Source: Bacillota bacterium (GTDB lineage Bacteria; Bacillota; Sulfobacillia; JAUYEF01). Taken from it: DNA of 36,835 nt. Below the pieces are notes generated by a model. The model saw only the letters and a program-made list of their open reading frames with translations, was not told where the DNA came from and searched no databases. The stretch covers positions 1 through 36,835 of the forward strand of contig JAUYEF010000409.1 of NCBI GenBank assembly GCA_030691635.1. Reading direction: 5' to 3'. The translations under genes and the position numbers were made by a program. This document shows, one piece after another, positions 24,364 to 32,901 of the stretch (position 1 is the first letter of the stretch; every line of letters starts with the position of its first letter).

Positions 24364-25112
24364 TTGTCTCCCGCCTTTTTTGACACAGGCCTGGCGTACT
24401 CGAACCTGAACCCGCCTTTATAGGCGGGTATGTAGATCTCCTCTTCCACCTTGATGTTCACGTTGATGCCCCAGAAAGAGAGGCTCTCCACGATGCCGCC
24501 GCGCATCTTCAAGCCTGCCTGCAGGGTTTCCGGATTGCCTATTGCGTGGATCACGATCGGCGGAGCGGTCCTCGTGTTGTTGATCGAAATCGTGGGGCCG
24601 ACGCACCGCACCTCTGTGGTGGCGACGTACCGCTGGCCGTTGATCGATATGGCTTCCGCGCCGCTGGCCAAGAGTTCATTGATGAGCTTCAGGAGATCGT
24701 CGTCATGAATGATGAATGCGTTTGGATCCTGTCCCGGCTTGCCCAGTTTCTTGGAGTCGTCCATCACCACAGTGACTCCCGGCCCTCTGACCTCCGTCAT
24801 CCCGGCGAACCCACGGGCGATCTCAAGATCGGTCTGAAGAGTGGATATGAGGCTCCTGCCCTCGATCAGCTCTGCCACCTTCATCCTCAGGGTGGCCATC
24901 TCAGCCTGCAGGTTGTCCCGCTCTTTCTCGAGCGACTTGACGTAGGACGTGAGCTCCGCGGTGCGCACCCTGGAGAGGTCCGATAACAAGTCCTGCTGGG
25001 TCTTCACCTGTACCGCGAGCATAAAACCAAGGAGCACGCAAACGATGCCTATCGCCATTTGACCGCTCTTGAGTCTCAATGCTTTCCTCAACCCTCCTCT
25101 CGACTCCGGCAA
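24360..25112 (-). CDS. DUF881 family membrane protein (YlxW/YlxX-like)
   Basis: Single-pass membrane protein, 250 residues: a basic start, a transmembrane helix (about 17-34), a coiled coil (about 38-98, with LEKERDNLQAEMATLRMKV), and an extracytoplasmic DUF881 domain. That domain shows GPGVTVVMDDS, DLLKLINELLASGAEAISINGQR and the terminal IPAYKGGFRFEYA. Function unknown; it is often placed between ftsQ and sbp, as here. Several TTG codons could be the start: 25112, or one about 11 codons later preceded by GAGG. The choice affects only the cytoplasmic tail. Confidence 0.88.
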   Translation of the reverse strand: MPESRGGLRKALRLKSGQMAIGIVCVLLGFMLAVQVKTQQDLLSDLSRVRTAELTSYVKSLEKERDNLQAEMATLRMKVAELIEGRSLISTLQTDLEIARGFAGMTEVRGPGVTVVMDDSKKLGKPGQDPNAFIIHDDDLLKLINELLASGAEAISINGQRYVATTEVRCVGPTISINNTRTAPPIVIHAIGNPETLQAGLKMRGGIVESLSFWGINVNIKVEEEIYIPAYKGGFRFEYARPVSKKAGDK

Positions 25113-25116
25113 AGAC

Positions 25117-25827
25117 CTACTTCCTGGTCTTGATCACCGGATTCGCGTATCGCAGATCGACGTAAAGCGCATCTATCTTGTTGTCGGAGATGTCCTTCAG
25201 TAAAGACTCCAGGACGTTGAACTTCTTCTCTGCCTGCGCATCAGCTTGTCCGAAGTAGACGCGCAGTCCGCCGATCAGGTACAGCACCACCGCCTGGTCT
25301 TTTTCCACCGCCAGCTCCGATATCCTGTCGCGCATGGCAGGCGTCGCCGCGAGCGCGCACCTGAGGCCGGCCAGTATTCCCGCGGACCGTATGAAGTCGC
25401 CGGCTGAAGCGGATGCCGGTGACCACCCGGTGATGACCGGGTAGGCGATCTTGCCCCCTGTCGTGAACTCCAAGACCCGTGCCTCTTCATCCAAAGTCAG
25501 GAAGCCGTTGTGATAGGGGACGCACGCGAGAGGCGTTCGTTCCTTCACGGCAATCTCCACGACTCCGGGAAAGCGGCGCCGCACGGTAGCCGACAGGATC
25601 CACGGGTGCCCCAGCACCAGCGACTGGACGTTCTCTGACTTGAAGGCGAACATGTGCTCGCCTTTGTGGAGTCCCGATAGCGCCGTGACCTCATGTGCGG
25701 GCACCTTGCTCATGCCCGTCACGCTGATGTCCTGCACACGGAAGAAGGCCGTGTTGGTCATCACGAAAACGGCCAGGCTGACCGACGCCAGCAGAACGCC
25801 GAACGCTGCATACCGCCGGGACTGCAT
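25117..25827 (-). CDS. ftsQ: Cell division protein FtsQ/DivIB
   Basis: Bitopic divisome protein that works with FtsL and FtsB outside the membrane. The 236-residue protein has a basic start, one transmembrane helix (about 5-24), a POTRA domain (FFRVQDISVTGMSKVPAHEV through VRRRFPGVVEIAVKERTPLA, about 28-100) and the FtsQ beta domain, ending DALYVDLRYANPVIK. The ATG at 25827 has GGAG seven bases before it; an upstream GTG at 25845 lacks one. A promoter precedes it, so ftsQ heads the division operon that follows. Confidence 0.92.
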   Translation of the reverse strand: MQSRRYAAFGVLLASVSLAVFVMTNTAFFRVQDISVTGMSKVPAHEVTALSGLHKGEHMFAFKSENVQSLVLGHPWILSATVRRRFPGVVEIAVKERTPLACVPYHNGFLTLDEEARVLEFTTGGKIAYPVITGWSPASASAGDFIRSAGILAGLRCALAATPAMRDRISELAVEKDQAVVLYLIGGLRVYFGQADAQAEKKFNVLESLLKDISDNKIDALYVDLRYANPVIKTRK

Positions 25828-25847
25828 CCCATCACTCCAGAACACGG

Positions 25848-25870
25848 AAAACGAGGGCCCGGAGGCCCCC
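25848..25870 (-). terminator. Weak hairpin terminator or attenuator before ftsQ
   Basis: The RNA can form a 7-bp GC stem GGGGGCC/GGCCCUC (one G-U pair) with loop UCCG, followed by GUUUUCC. It lies downstream of the ftsQ promoter and upstream of the ftsQ start, so it might both limit read-through from the mur genes and attenuate the new transcript. The U-tract is short. Confidence 0.4.
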
Positions 25871-25883
25871 CAGACCCGCTTCT

Positions 25884-25912
25884 ATTCTAGCAATGCGCCT
25901 GCGCCGAGACAA
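25884..25912 (-). promoter_or_regulatory. Predicted sigma-A promoter for ftsQ and downstream division genes
   Basis: -35 TTGTCT (25912-25907), a 17-base spacer, and -10 TAGAAT (25889-25884) preceded by TGC, an extended -10 motif. It lies in the 97-base gap between murA and ftsQ. Confidence 0.58.
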
Positions 25913-25924
25913 CAAACGCCTGCT

Positions 25925-27214
25925 TCAGGAGCCGTTCACAGGTATGCGTCTGACGCGTGCCCCCAGAAGCGATAACTTCGATTCAAGGCCCTCATATCCT
26001 CTGTCTATGTGGTGGCATCCCTCAACCACGGTCCTGCCTTCGGCCGCAAGGCCCGCGAGCACGAGCGCGGCGCCGCTTCGCAGGTCGGATGCCGCGACGG
26101 TCGCGCCGAACAGCCGGTTGACGCCCTTGATGACAGCGGTCCTGCCTTCAGTCTTGACGTTGGCTCCCATCCTCTTGAGCTCTTCCGCCTGGTTGAACCG
26201 GTTCTCGAAAATCGTCTCAGTGATGACGCTGGTGCCTAGCCCGAGAGTCATCAACGACATCACCTGAGGCTGCATGTCGGTGGGGAACCCAGGGTACGGC
26301 AGTGTCTTGAAGTCCACAGCCCTTACCCGAGACGGACCCGCCACGTGGAGCTGGTGGTCGCCCGCCTCCTCGATCTCGGCGCCCGCTTCCTGCAGCTTCG
26401 CGATCGCAGCTTCCACGTGCTCCTGTATGCAGTTATCCATCAGGACCTCTCCGCCCGTGATGCAGGCAGCCGCCATAAAGGTCCCTGTCTCAATCCTGTC
26501 TGGAATCGCCTGGTGCCGCGCTCCCCCCAGGCTGTGCGTGCCCTCGATGCGAATGACGTCCAGCCCCGCGCCCCTTATTTTGGCGCCAACGGCGTTCAGG
26601 AAGTTTTGCAGGTCCACTATCTCCGGCTCTTTGGCTGCGTTCCGGATGACGGTAATGCCCCTGGCGGTGACTGCAGCCATCATTGTGTTTTCGGTGGCGC
26701 CGACACTAGGAAAATCAAGGTGTATCTCCGTGCCCCGCAGCCCGCCCGTGGAGGCGTCTATGTAGCCACCCCGCTCTTCTATCCTGACGCCCAGCGCCTG
26801 GAGGCTCGAGAGATGAAGGTCGATCGGCCTTGGCCCGATCGCGCATCCGCCGGGATAGGAGACGCGGACCTTCCCCATCCTTCCAAGCAGCGGCCCCATC
26901 AGGAATATGGACGACCTCATCTGTCGCATCAGGCTGTCTGGGACCTCATGCGTCCACAGGTCGCCCGCATCCACTGTAAGCGTCCTCTTCCCTTCCTGAT
27001 CCCTGCCCACGACGACTTTCGCCCCGAGACGCTCCAGTATCTGCGTCATGACGGTCACATCACGGAGGTCCGGCGCGTCGATGATCTCGCAGGGCCGGTC
27101 CACCAGAAGCGTCGCGGCAAGCATCGGAAGAACTGCGTTCTTCGCTCCGCTGATCCGCACGGTGCCGCGGATCTTCGTGCCCCCTATGACCTCGTAACCT
27201 TCCAACCTCTCCAC
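25925..27214 (-). CDS. murA: UDP-N-acetylglucosamine 1-carboxyvinyltransferase
   Basis: First committed step of peptidoglycan precursor synthesis: transfers enolpyruvate from PEP to UDP-GlcNAc. The 429-residue protein has ISGAKNAVLPMLAATLL (21-37), MRSSIFLMGPLLGR, and YPGGCAIGPRPIDLHL with Cys124, the residue alkylated by fosfomycin in Cys-type enzymes. It also has EIDTGT-like IETGTFMAAA and FPTDMQPQ. The start is GTG 27214, or a TTG three codons later that has better-spaced GGGGG. Only one copy is visible here; many Bacillota carry a second elsewhere. Confidence 0.97.
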   Translation of the reverse strand: MERLEGYEVIGGTKIRGTVRISGAKNAVLPMLAATLLVDRPCEIIDAPDLRDVTVMTQILERLGAKVVVGRDQEGKRTLTVDAGDLWTHEVPDSLMRQMRSSIFLMGPLLGRMGKVRVSYPGGCAIGPRPIDLHLSSLQALGVRIEERGGYIDASTGGLRGTEIHLDFPSVGATENTMMAAVTARGITVIRNAAKEPEIVDLQNFLNAVGAKIRGAGLDVIRIEGTHSLGGARHQAIPDRIETGTFMAAACITGGEVLMDNCIQEHVEAAIAKLQEAGAEIEEAGDHQLHVAGPSRVRAVDFKTLPYPGFPTDMQPQVMSLMTLGLGTSVITETIFENRFNQAEELKRMGANVKTEGRTAVIKGVNRLFGATVAASDLRSGAALVLAGLAAEGRTVVEGCHHIDRGYEGLESKLSLLGARVRRIPVNGS

Positions 27215-27232
27215 CCCCAGGCGGCCTCGCGG

Positions 27233-28147
27233 TCACCTGACAATCTTTATCTCTGTCTCAAGCTCGATGCCAGTCCGTTCCCTGACTCTCGACCGTACAT
27301 CTTCCACCAGCGCCAGCACATCGCTCGCGGTCGCGCCGCCGGTATTGACGATGAAGTTGGCATGCACCGGCGATACCATGGCCCCGCCCCTGCAGGCACC
27401 TTTCAGGCCCGCTTCCTCTATCAACCTGCCTGCCGCGCATCCGGGAGGATTCTTGAACACACTCCCGGCGCTCGGTAGATCCAGAGGCTGCGTCCTGCGC
27501 CTTGACTCAAGCAACTCATCTGTGCGCCGGCGGATTTCAGCCGCGTCTCCCTGAGCGAGTTCCAGCGAGGCATCCGTCACGACCATGCCCTCATCGAGAA
27601 TCCGGGTGCCCCGGTATCGAAAACCCGCCTGCTCAGCGGCCAGGTGGGTCACCTTCAAGCCGTTGCGTGACTCGATCACGGTTACCTGCCTGGTCACTGA
27701 GGCCATACTCCCCGCGCTGGTGCCGGCATTCATCGCCACCGCTCCGCCAACGGTGCCTGGAATCCCCGCCATAAATTCAGCGCCGCTCAAGCCGTGTTCC
27801 ATGGCGATTTGCAGCACCCGCGAGAGACTCGCCCCGGCCTGCGCCCAGACCCGCCGTCCTTCGACCCGGATGTCTCGCATCCTGGTCGTCTTCATGACGA
27901 TGGCGTCTATTCCCTCGTCGCAGAACAGCACGTTGGTGCCGTGCCCGAGAACGATGACCCTGGCGCCGGCCCTGCGTGAAGCCTCGATGACTGCGCATGC
28001 GTCCTCAACGTCCATCGGGTACACCAGGGCGAGAGCGGGGCCGCCTATCCTGTAGGAGGTGTGCTTCGCCAACGGCTCGCGCTCGAGCACCTCGCCACGG
28101 ACTATCTTACGTATGGAATCGACGATAGGTGAAAGCGTCACGAGCAT
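27233..28147 (-). CDS. murB: UDP-N-acetylenolpyruvoylglucosamine reductase
   Basis: FAD enzyme that reduces the MurA product to UDP-MurNAc with NADPH. The 304-residue protein has HTSYRIGGPA (29-38), VLGHGTNVLF, GAEFMAGIPGTVGGAVAMNAG (the substrate/FAD region) and SAGSVFKNPPG with the catalytic Ser. VSPVHANFIVNTGGAT near the end, and the lack of the extra loop of E. coli MurB, mark it as type II. The ATG at 28147 has AGGAG too close; a GTG two codons on has better spacing. It lies between murC and murA. Confidence 0.96.
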   Translation of the reverse strand: MLVTLSPIVDSIRKIVRGEVLEREPLAKHTSYRIGGPALALVYPMDVEDACAVIEASRRAGARVIVLGHGTNVLFCDEGIDAIVMKTTRMRDIRVEGRRVWAQAGASLSRVLQIAMEHGLSGAEFMAGIPGTVGGAVAMNAGTSAGSMASVTRQVTVIESRNGLKVTHLAAEQAGFRYRGTRILDEGMVVTDASLELAQGDAAEIRRRTDELLESRRRTQPLDLPSAGSVFKNPPGCAAGRLIEEAGLKGACRGGAMVSPVHANFIVNTGGATASDVLALVEDVRSRVRERTGIELETEIKIVR

Positions 28148-28168
28148 GCTCCTGTAACCTGGACCAGT

Positions 28169-29536
28169 CTACCTGGCGTTGAGTCGCTCAAGAATAGATG
28201 GCCCCAGCTTGTAGATGTCGCCTGCGCCCATGGTGACTATGGTGTCGCCCGGGCGGGCCAGGCTGAGAGCCTTCTCGATTATCGATTCCCACTGGCCGAT
28301 ATACACGGCATCCGGGCCACCATGGCGTTCGACTGCGGCGCGGATGATCTCGGAATCGACTCCGTTGACTGGTTGCTCGCCGGGCCCGGCATAGATCGAA
28401 GCCAGGATGAGATTGTCACAAGACCCAAACGCGCGCCCGAAATCGTCTGCGAGGGCAAGTGTGCGGGAAAAGCGGTGAGGCTGATATATGCAGATCACCC
28501 TGCCGTCAACCTGATCCCTGATGGCTCTCAGGCTGGCCCTGATCTCGGTGGGGTGGTGCGCGTAGTCGTCCAGGACCGTGACGCCGTTTGTCCGGCCGGT
28601 CAGTTGGAGCCTGCGCTGAGCTCCTTTGAACGCATGGAGACCTCCGGCGATGCTGTCATGATCTATGCCCAGGACCCTGCCGACGGCCACTGCCGCCAGT
28701 GCATTGAGCACATTGTGTGTTCCCGGGACCTGCAGTTCTATCGTGCCCCTGCTCACCCCCCCGGAAAACACTGTGAAGGACGAGCCCCAGGGCCGTTTGT
28801 GTATATCTCTTGCTCCAATGTCGACACCCGGCTCGAGGCCATATGATACGGTCTTCACGTGCTTTCCGGCCATTATCTCGCGGGCGTTTCCATCGTCATG
28901 GCAATAGACGACCGTGCCGCCCGGCACGACACGCCCGGCGAACTGCGAGAACGCCCCTTTCACGTTCTCGATGGTGCAGTAGAAGTCCAGGTGGTCGTTG
29001 TCCACATTCGTGATCACGGCCACTAGCGGTTCGAGCTTCAGGAACGACCCGTCACTCTCGTCCGCCTCAGCCACCACGTACTTGCCCTTGCCGACCTTGG
29101 CGTTTCCACCGAAGTCACTGACCTCACCGCCGATGAGCACCGTCGGGTCCAGGTCGGCCTTGTCGAGCACCATCGCGATCATCGATGTGGTCGTGGTCTT
29201 CCCGTGAGCTCCGGCGACGGCCACCCCCGAGTCATGTCCCATGACCATGGCCAAAAGGTCGCCGCGGTGCATCAGCCGCAGGGACCGCCGCTTCGCCTCC
29301 ACGACCTCCGGGTTATCTTCATGGATCGCCGAAGAGACCACGACGGTCGTTGCTTCTTCAGGGATGTGCTCGGGAGCGTGGCCTATCCTGACCTTGGCGC
29401 CCATCGCCTCGAGCCTGCGGGTGATCTCGGAGGCCTTGATGTCGGAGCCGGAGACAGCGAATCCTTGTTCGAGCAGTACTCGGGCAAGCCCACTCATGCC
29501 TGCGCCGCCGATTGCTATGAAGTGGTAGTAGGACAT
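28169..29536 (-). CDS. murC: UDP-N-acetylmuramate--L-alanine ligase
   Basis: ATP-dependent ligase that adds L-alanine to UDP-MurNAc. The 455-residue protein has the Rossmann start HFIAIGGAGMSGLARVL, the P-loop AGAHGKTTTT (108-117), EADESDGSF, VITNVDNDHLDFY, VPGTHNVLNALAA, and DDYAHHPTEI of the MurC family. The ATG at 29536 has AAGGAGG seven bases upstream. The 123-base gap before it carries a strongly structured element. Confidence 0.97.
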   Translation of the reverse strand: MSYYHFIAIGGAGMSGLARVLLEQGFAVSGSDIKASEITRRLEAMGAKVRIGHAPEHIPEEATTVVVSSAIHEDNPEVVEAKRRSLRLMHRGDLLAMVMGHDSGVAVAGAHGKTTTTSMIAMVLDKADLDPTVLIGGEVSDFGGNAKVGKGKYVVAEADESDGSFLKLEPLVAVITNVDNDHLDFYCTIENVKGAFSQFAGRVVPGGTVVYCHDDGNAREIMAGKHVKTVSYGLEPGVDIGARDIHKRPWGSSFTVFSGGVSRGTIELQVPGTHNVLNALAAVAVGRVLGIDHDSIAGGLHAFKGAQRRLQLTGRTNGVTVLDDYAHHPTEIRASLRAIRDQVDGRVICIYQPHRFSRTLALADDFGRAFGSCDNLILASIYAGPGEQPVNGVDSEIIRAAVERHGGPDAVYIGQWESIIEKALSLARPGDTIVTMGAGDIYKLGPSILERLNAR

Positions 29537-29583
29537 CAATGCGCCTCCTTAGACGACCATACAGCGTGTCAGGACCGGCCAAG

Positions 29584-29661
29584 GCTCAGTGCATAGCCAT
29601 ACTATGCCCTGCCAAAAATCCTTGTTACTGAGCATTGCTTGTCCACCGGACAAGCAATGCT
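29584..29661 (-). repeat. Structured inverted-repeat element between murG and murC
   Basis: The first hairpin (29631-29661) is a perfect 14-bp stem AGCATTGCTTGTCC with its complement and a 3-base loop, beginning on the last two bases of the murG stop codon. Next, GCTCAGT (29633-29627) can pair with ACTGAGC (29590-29584), and a 6-bp hairpin GCATAG/CTATGC (29607-29591) stacks directly on that helix. The first hairpin has no adjacent U-run, so it does not look like a plain terminator. Role unknown: RNA processing or stability element, regulator site, or relic of a small mobile repeat. Confidence 0.6.
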
Positions 29662-30784
29662 AACGAGCGAATCTCCTCTTCGCGAGGCTCAAAAGCCTGC
29701 GCGCGATGTGCTCCGATGCCTGGCTCCTGCCTGCTTCCCGTGCGTTGCGGGACATGGTCGCAAGCCTCTGCCGGTCGCCCAGTATCTCGTTCAGACGCTG
29801 GGCAAGCCTACCCGCCTGCAGTTCGGATTCTCTTATGATGATCGCCCCACCGCTCCTGGCTGCAGCCTTTGCGTTGTAGAACTGGTGGTTTCCCGCCACA
29901 TTCGGCGAAGGCACGAGCACAGAAGGAAGGCCTCTCGCGAGCGCCTCGGAGACCGTCATGCCGCCCGCTCTGCCCACCATGATGTCGCTCGCGGCCATGG
30001 CGTTCTCGATATCGAATAGGTACGGCCTTAGGACTAGATTCCCCGCCGCGCTGGGTGCTATTCCCAGTTTCCGCAGCCGCTCCTGCGCCATACTCTCGTA
30101 CTCGCGGCCGGTGATCAGGATGATCTGGATGCCCTTCATGAGCAGGTCCTGCTCGATCATGTCCAGCGCGACTTCGACGATCCGTCTGGCGCCGCGGCTC
30201 CCGCCGAAGACCAGGAGCGTCAGTCTGCCGGGATCCAGGCCCAGGCTCCTGGCACCCTGCTCACGTTGGGCCGCCATGATAGCCGGACGGACGGGGTTCC
30301 CGGTGACGACGCACCTGGCTCTCTTTGGGAAGTGCGCCCGGGCGTCTTCGAACGGGATGTAGACCTCAGTGACAAACCTGCTGAGAAGCTTGTTGGTGAA
30401 TCCCGGCACTGCGTTCTGGTCCTGGATCGCGCAGGGCACGCCACGAAGATGCGCGGCGAGGATGACCGGGCCGGACACGTAACCGCCAGTGCCGAGACAG
30501 GCATCCGGGCGGAACTCGCGCGCGATCCGGTACGCCTCCAGAAAGCCCTTCGAAGCCCGGATCACGCCTCGTGCTGCGTCGATGGGGGATTTTCCCATTA
30601 TGCCTGAGGTTTCGATGACCCTGAACGGGATACCTTCCCGGGGCACGAGATCCGCCTCAAGGCCCCGTTTGGTGCCCACATAAAGCACCTCGCTCGCCGG
30701 GTCGAGCTGGTAGAGGCTCCTGGCGACAGCCAGAGCCGGGTAGACGTGCCCGCCGGTGCCGCCACCGGTGATCATGTACTTCAC
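29660..30784 (-). CDS. murG: UDP-GlcNAc--lipid I N-acetylglucosaminyltransferase
   Basis: Peripheral membrane glycosyltransferase that makes lipid II from lipid I on the cytoplasmic face. The 374-residue protein has GGGTGGHVYPALAVA (7-21), GTGGYVSGPVILAA, QDQNAVPGFTNKLLS, VTGNPVRP, LLVFGGSRGARRI and the UDP-GlcNAc site RAGGMTVSEALARGLPSVLVPSPNVAGNHQ (two blocks). The frame is open for 65 codons upstream inside ftsW, but the GTG at 30784 has AGGAG eight bases before it and sits six bases past the ftsW stop. Confidence 0.96.
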   Translation of the reverse strand: MKYMITGGGTGGHVYPALAVARSLYQLDPASEVLYVGTKRGLEADLVPREGIPFRVIETSGIMGKSPIDAARGVIRASKGFLEAYRIAREFRPDACLGTGGYVSGPVILAAHLRGVPCAIQDQNAVPGFTNKLLSRFVTEVYIPFEDARAHFPKRARCVVTGNPVRPAIMAAQREQGARSLGLDPGRLTLLVFGGSRGARRIVEVALDMIEQDLLMKGIQIILITGREYESMAQERLRKLGIAPSAAGNLVLRPYLFDIENAMAASDIMVGRAGGMTVSEALARGLPSVLVPSPNVAGNHQFYNAKAAARSGGAIIIRESELQAGRLAQRLNEILGDRQRLATMSRNAREAGRSQASEHIARRLLSLAKRRFAR

Positions 30785-30789
30785 CCGGA

Positions 30790-31884
30790 TCACTCCTGAC
30801 AGTACTTCGAGACGTTCAACAGGATACCGATGCCGGTCATCAGGAAGAGCAGCGACGAACCCCCATAGCTGATAAACGGCAGTGGTATGCCCGTGATGGG
30901 CAGGGACGCGGTCACGACGCCTATGTTGATGAGCGCCTGGACCGTGATCATGCTGGTGACTCCAGTGGCCAGCAGGCATGCGGTCGCGTCCGGCGCGTTT
31001 ATGGCCACCCTGTACCCCCGCCAGGCGAGAAAGAAGAAGAGCGCGATGATGGCGGTACAGCCGATGAAGCCCAGTTCCTCGCCTGTTATGGCGAAGATGA
31101 AGTCAGTATGGGCCTCCGGAAGGTAGAGGAACTTCTGCCTGCCCCTTCCCAGGCCGACACCGAAAAGCCCGCCTGAGCCAAGGGCGTAGAGAGCCTGTAT
31201 TATGTGGTAGCCGGCGCCGCCGGGGTCGGCCCAGGGGTCGATGAAGGCAAGAAAGCGCCTTCGCCGGTATTCCTCGTTGAATATGAAGTGGGCCAGCAAA
31301 GGAACCCCTGCCGCGGCGAGCAGCACGATCTGGCTCACCCTGGCGCCGGCGGCGATGATCATCAGCCCGCAGGACCCGGCGAGCGACACGGCGGTGCCGA
31401 GGTCGGGCTGCAGCATGATCAGCAGGCATGCACCGGCGAGAAGCGCCAGAAAGGGCCCAAGGCCCGTCACGAGCTTCTGGACCTTGTCCTTCCGGCGGGC
31501 CAGTTCGGTCGCAAAGTAGATGACGAAAGCCAGTTTGGCGAACTCTGACGGGTTGACGCCCATCGCGCCGAGCCCGATCGAGCGCCTGGCGCCATGGGAC
31601 ACCCTGCCGATTCCCGGCACGATGACGAGCGCCAGCAGGAGAAAGCATGCGATCAGCCCGAGCGGGGCCAGTCTCTTGTAGTGCCAGTAGTCGAACTTGG
31701 ACGCGGCAAGCATGGCCACCGTGCCGATCAGCGCCCAGATGACCTGCCTCTTGAGGAAGTAGTAGCTGTCGTTGTAGTTCTCAAGACACCGGATCGCGCT
31801 GGAGCTGTAGACCATCACGATCCCGATGCCCAGCAGCGCCATGACACAAAAGAGTATGAGCAAGTCCGGCTGGCGTTTGCGCAC
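30790..31884 (-). CDS. ftsW: SEDS peptidoglycan glycosyltransferase FtsW (SpoVE-like)
   Basis: Polytopic membrane enzyme that polymerises lipid II at the septum with a partner transpeptidase. The 364-residue protein has about ten hydrophobic helices. It carries MVYSSSAIRCLE, VNPSEFAKLAFVIYFA, LLIMLQPDLGTAVSL with the conserved Asp of SEDS enzymes, EAHTDFIFAITGEELGFIG and the terminal PLPFISYGGSSLL. Position just before murG matches spoVE in B. subtilis, so it might serve division, cortex synthesis or both. The GTG start at 31884 has GGAGGTAG (which also holds the mraY stop) six bases before it. Confidence 0.94.
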   Translation of the reverse strand: MRKRQPDLLILFCVMALLGIGIVMVYSSSAIRCLENYNDSYYFLKRQVIWALIGTVAMLAASKFDYWHYKRLAPLGLIACFLLLALVIVPGIGRVSHGARRSIGLGAMGVNPSEFAKLAFVIYFATELARRKDKVQKLVTGLGPFLALLAGACLLIMLQPDLGTAVSLAGSCGLMIIAAGARVSQIVLLAAAGVPLLAHFIFNEEYRRRRFLAFIDPWADPGGAGYHIIQALYALGSGGLFGVGLGRGRQKFLYLPEAHTDFIFAITGEELGFIGCTAIIALFFFLAWRGYRVAINAPDATACLLATGVTSMITVQALINIGVVTASLPITGIPLPFISYGGSSLLFLMTGIGILLNVSKYCQE

Positions 31885-31890
31885 CGGCGA

Positions 31891-32901
31891 CTACCTCCCC
31901 AGCCCTCCGAGCCCGAGAAGCCCCAGGACTCCGAATCCCAGCGAGACAAGCCAGAACCTGAAGACGATGTCCTCTTCCCGCATTCCAAGGAGCTCAAAAT
32001 GATGGTGTATGGGCGCCATCTTGAAGACCCGGCGCCCTGTGAGTTTGAACGATGTGACCTGGATGATGTCGGAGACTGCCTCGATGACGTAAAGCCCGCC
32101 CAGCACAGGCAGCAGGAACTCTGTCTTGGTAAGCACGGCGAACGAAGCAAGCGATGCGCCCAGCGCGAGCGCGCCTGTGTCTCCCATCCACACCTTCGCC
32201 GGGTGATGGTTATGCACCAGAAACCCCAGGCACGAGCCAGCCACGGCAGCCGCAAGGATCGCCATGCTGGGGCTTTCCACCGCGAGGCCGACCAGGGCCA
32301 TGGCGGCGAACGACGCGACGCAGGCGCCCGCTGCCAGCCCATCGAGCCCATCGGTCAGATTCACGGCGTTCGACGCGCCGACCACGATGATGATGACCAG
32401 GAAGTGGTATAGCGGCCCCAGGTCAAACGCGACACCGATGAACGGCAGCGTCACAGACGTGTCAAGCCCAAGCACGGTCGTGGCTCCGAGAGATAGGAAC
32501 AGCGCCGCCAGCACCTGCGCAAGAAGCTTGTGCCGCGCGCGCAGTCCGAGAGGCCTTTTCCGCGTCGCCTTCAGGTAGTCGTCCAGGAACCCCAGCGTGC
32601 CGTGCACCAGAATGACGACGAGCGCGATGAACAGCGGGACAGCTCTGCCAGGTTCGCCGCCAGGCGACTGCCTGAGGAAAAGCCCAAGGAAGACGACCGA
32701 CGGTACCGTAAAGCCCGCGATCATCATCAGGCCGCCCATGGTCGGGGTCCCGGACTTCTTGAGATGGGTCTTAGGCCCATCGTCGCGGACCGTCTGGCCC
32801 ATTTTCAGCCTGCGCAGGACCGGGATGACAAGCGGCCCGAGGGCCGCGACCATCACGGCCGAGGCAAGCAAGGCCAGCAGGGCGGCCTCAGTGGCTGCCA
32901 C
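31891..32901 (-). CDS. mraY: Phospho-N-acetylmuramoyl-pentapeptide transferase
   Basis: Integral membrane enzyme that moves phospho-MurNAc-pentapeptide to undecaprenyl phosphate, forming lipid I. The protein has about ten helices and the key motifs THLKKSGTPTMGG, FLDDYLK (Asp-Asp 107-108), NAVNLTDGLDGLA, VWMGDTGALALG and APIHHHFELLG. The GTG at 32901 is chosen because GGAGGAG lies six bases upstream, giving 336 residues. A TTG five codons earlier lies within that ribosome-binding site. It overlaps the end of murF by 14 bases and runs almost directly into ftsW, leaving no room for murD. Confidence 0.96.
   Translation of the reverse strand: MAATEAALLALLASAVMVAALGPLVIPVLRRLKMGQTVRDDGPKTHLKKSGTPTMGGLMMIAGFTVPSVVFLGLFLRQSPGGEPGRAVPLFIALVVILVHGTLGFLDDYLKATRKRPLGLRARHKLLAQVLAALFLSLGATTVLGLDTSVTLPFIGVAFDLGPLYHFLVIIIVVGASNAVNLTDGLDGLAAGACVASFAAMALVGLAVESPSMAILAAAVAGSCLGFLVHNHHPAKVWMGDTGALALGASLASFAVLTKTEFLLPVLGGLYVIEAVSDIIQVTSFKLTGRRVFKMAPIHHHFELLGMREEDIVFRFWLVSLGFGVLGLLGLGGLGR

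Noticed and set aside
30785-30979. A 65-codon N-terminal extension of the murG frame
   Set aside because: It lies inside ftsW and is His/Arg-rich. The GTG at 30784 has a spaced AGGAG and gives the family start.
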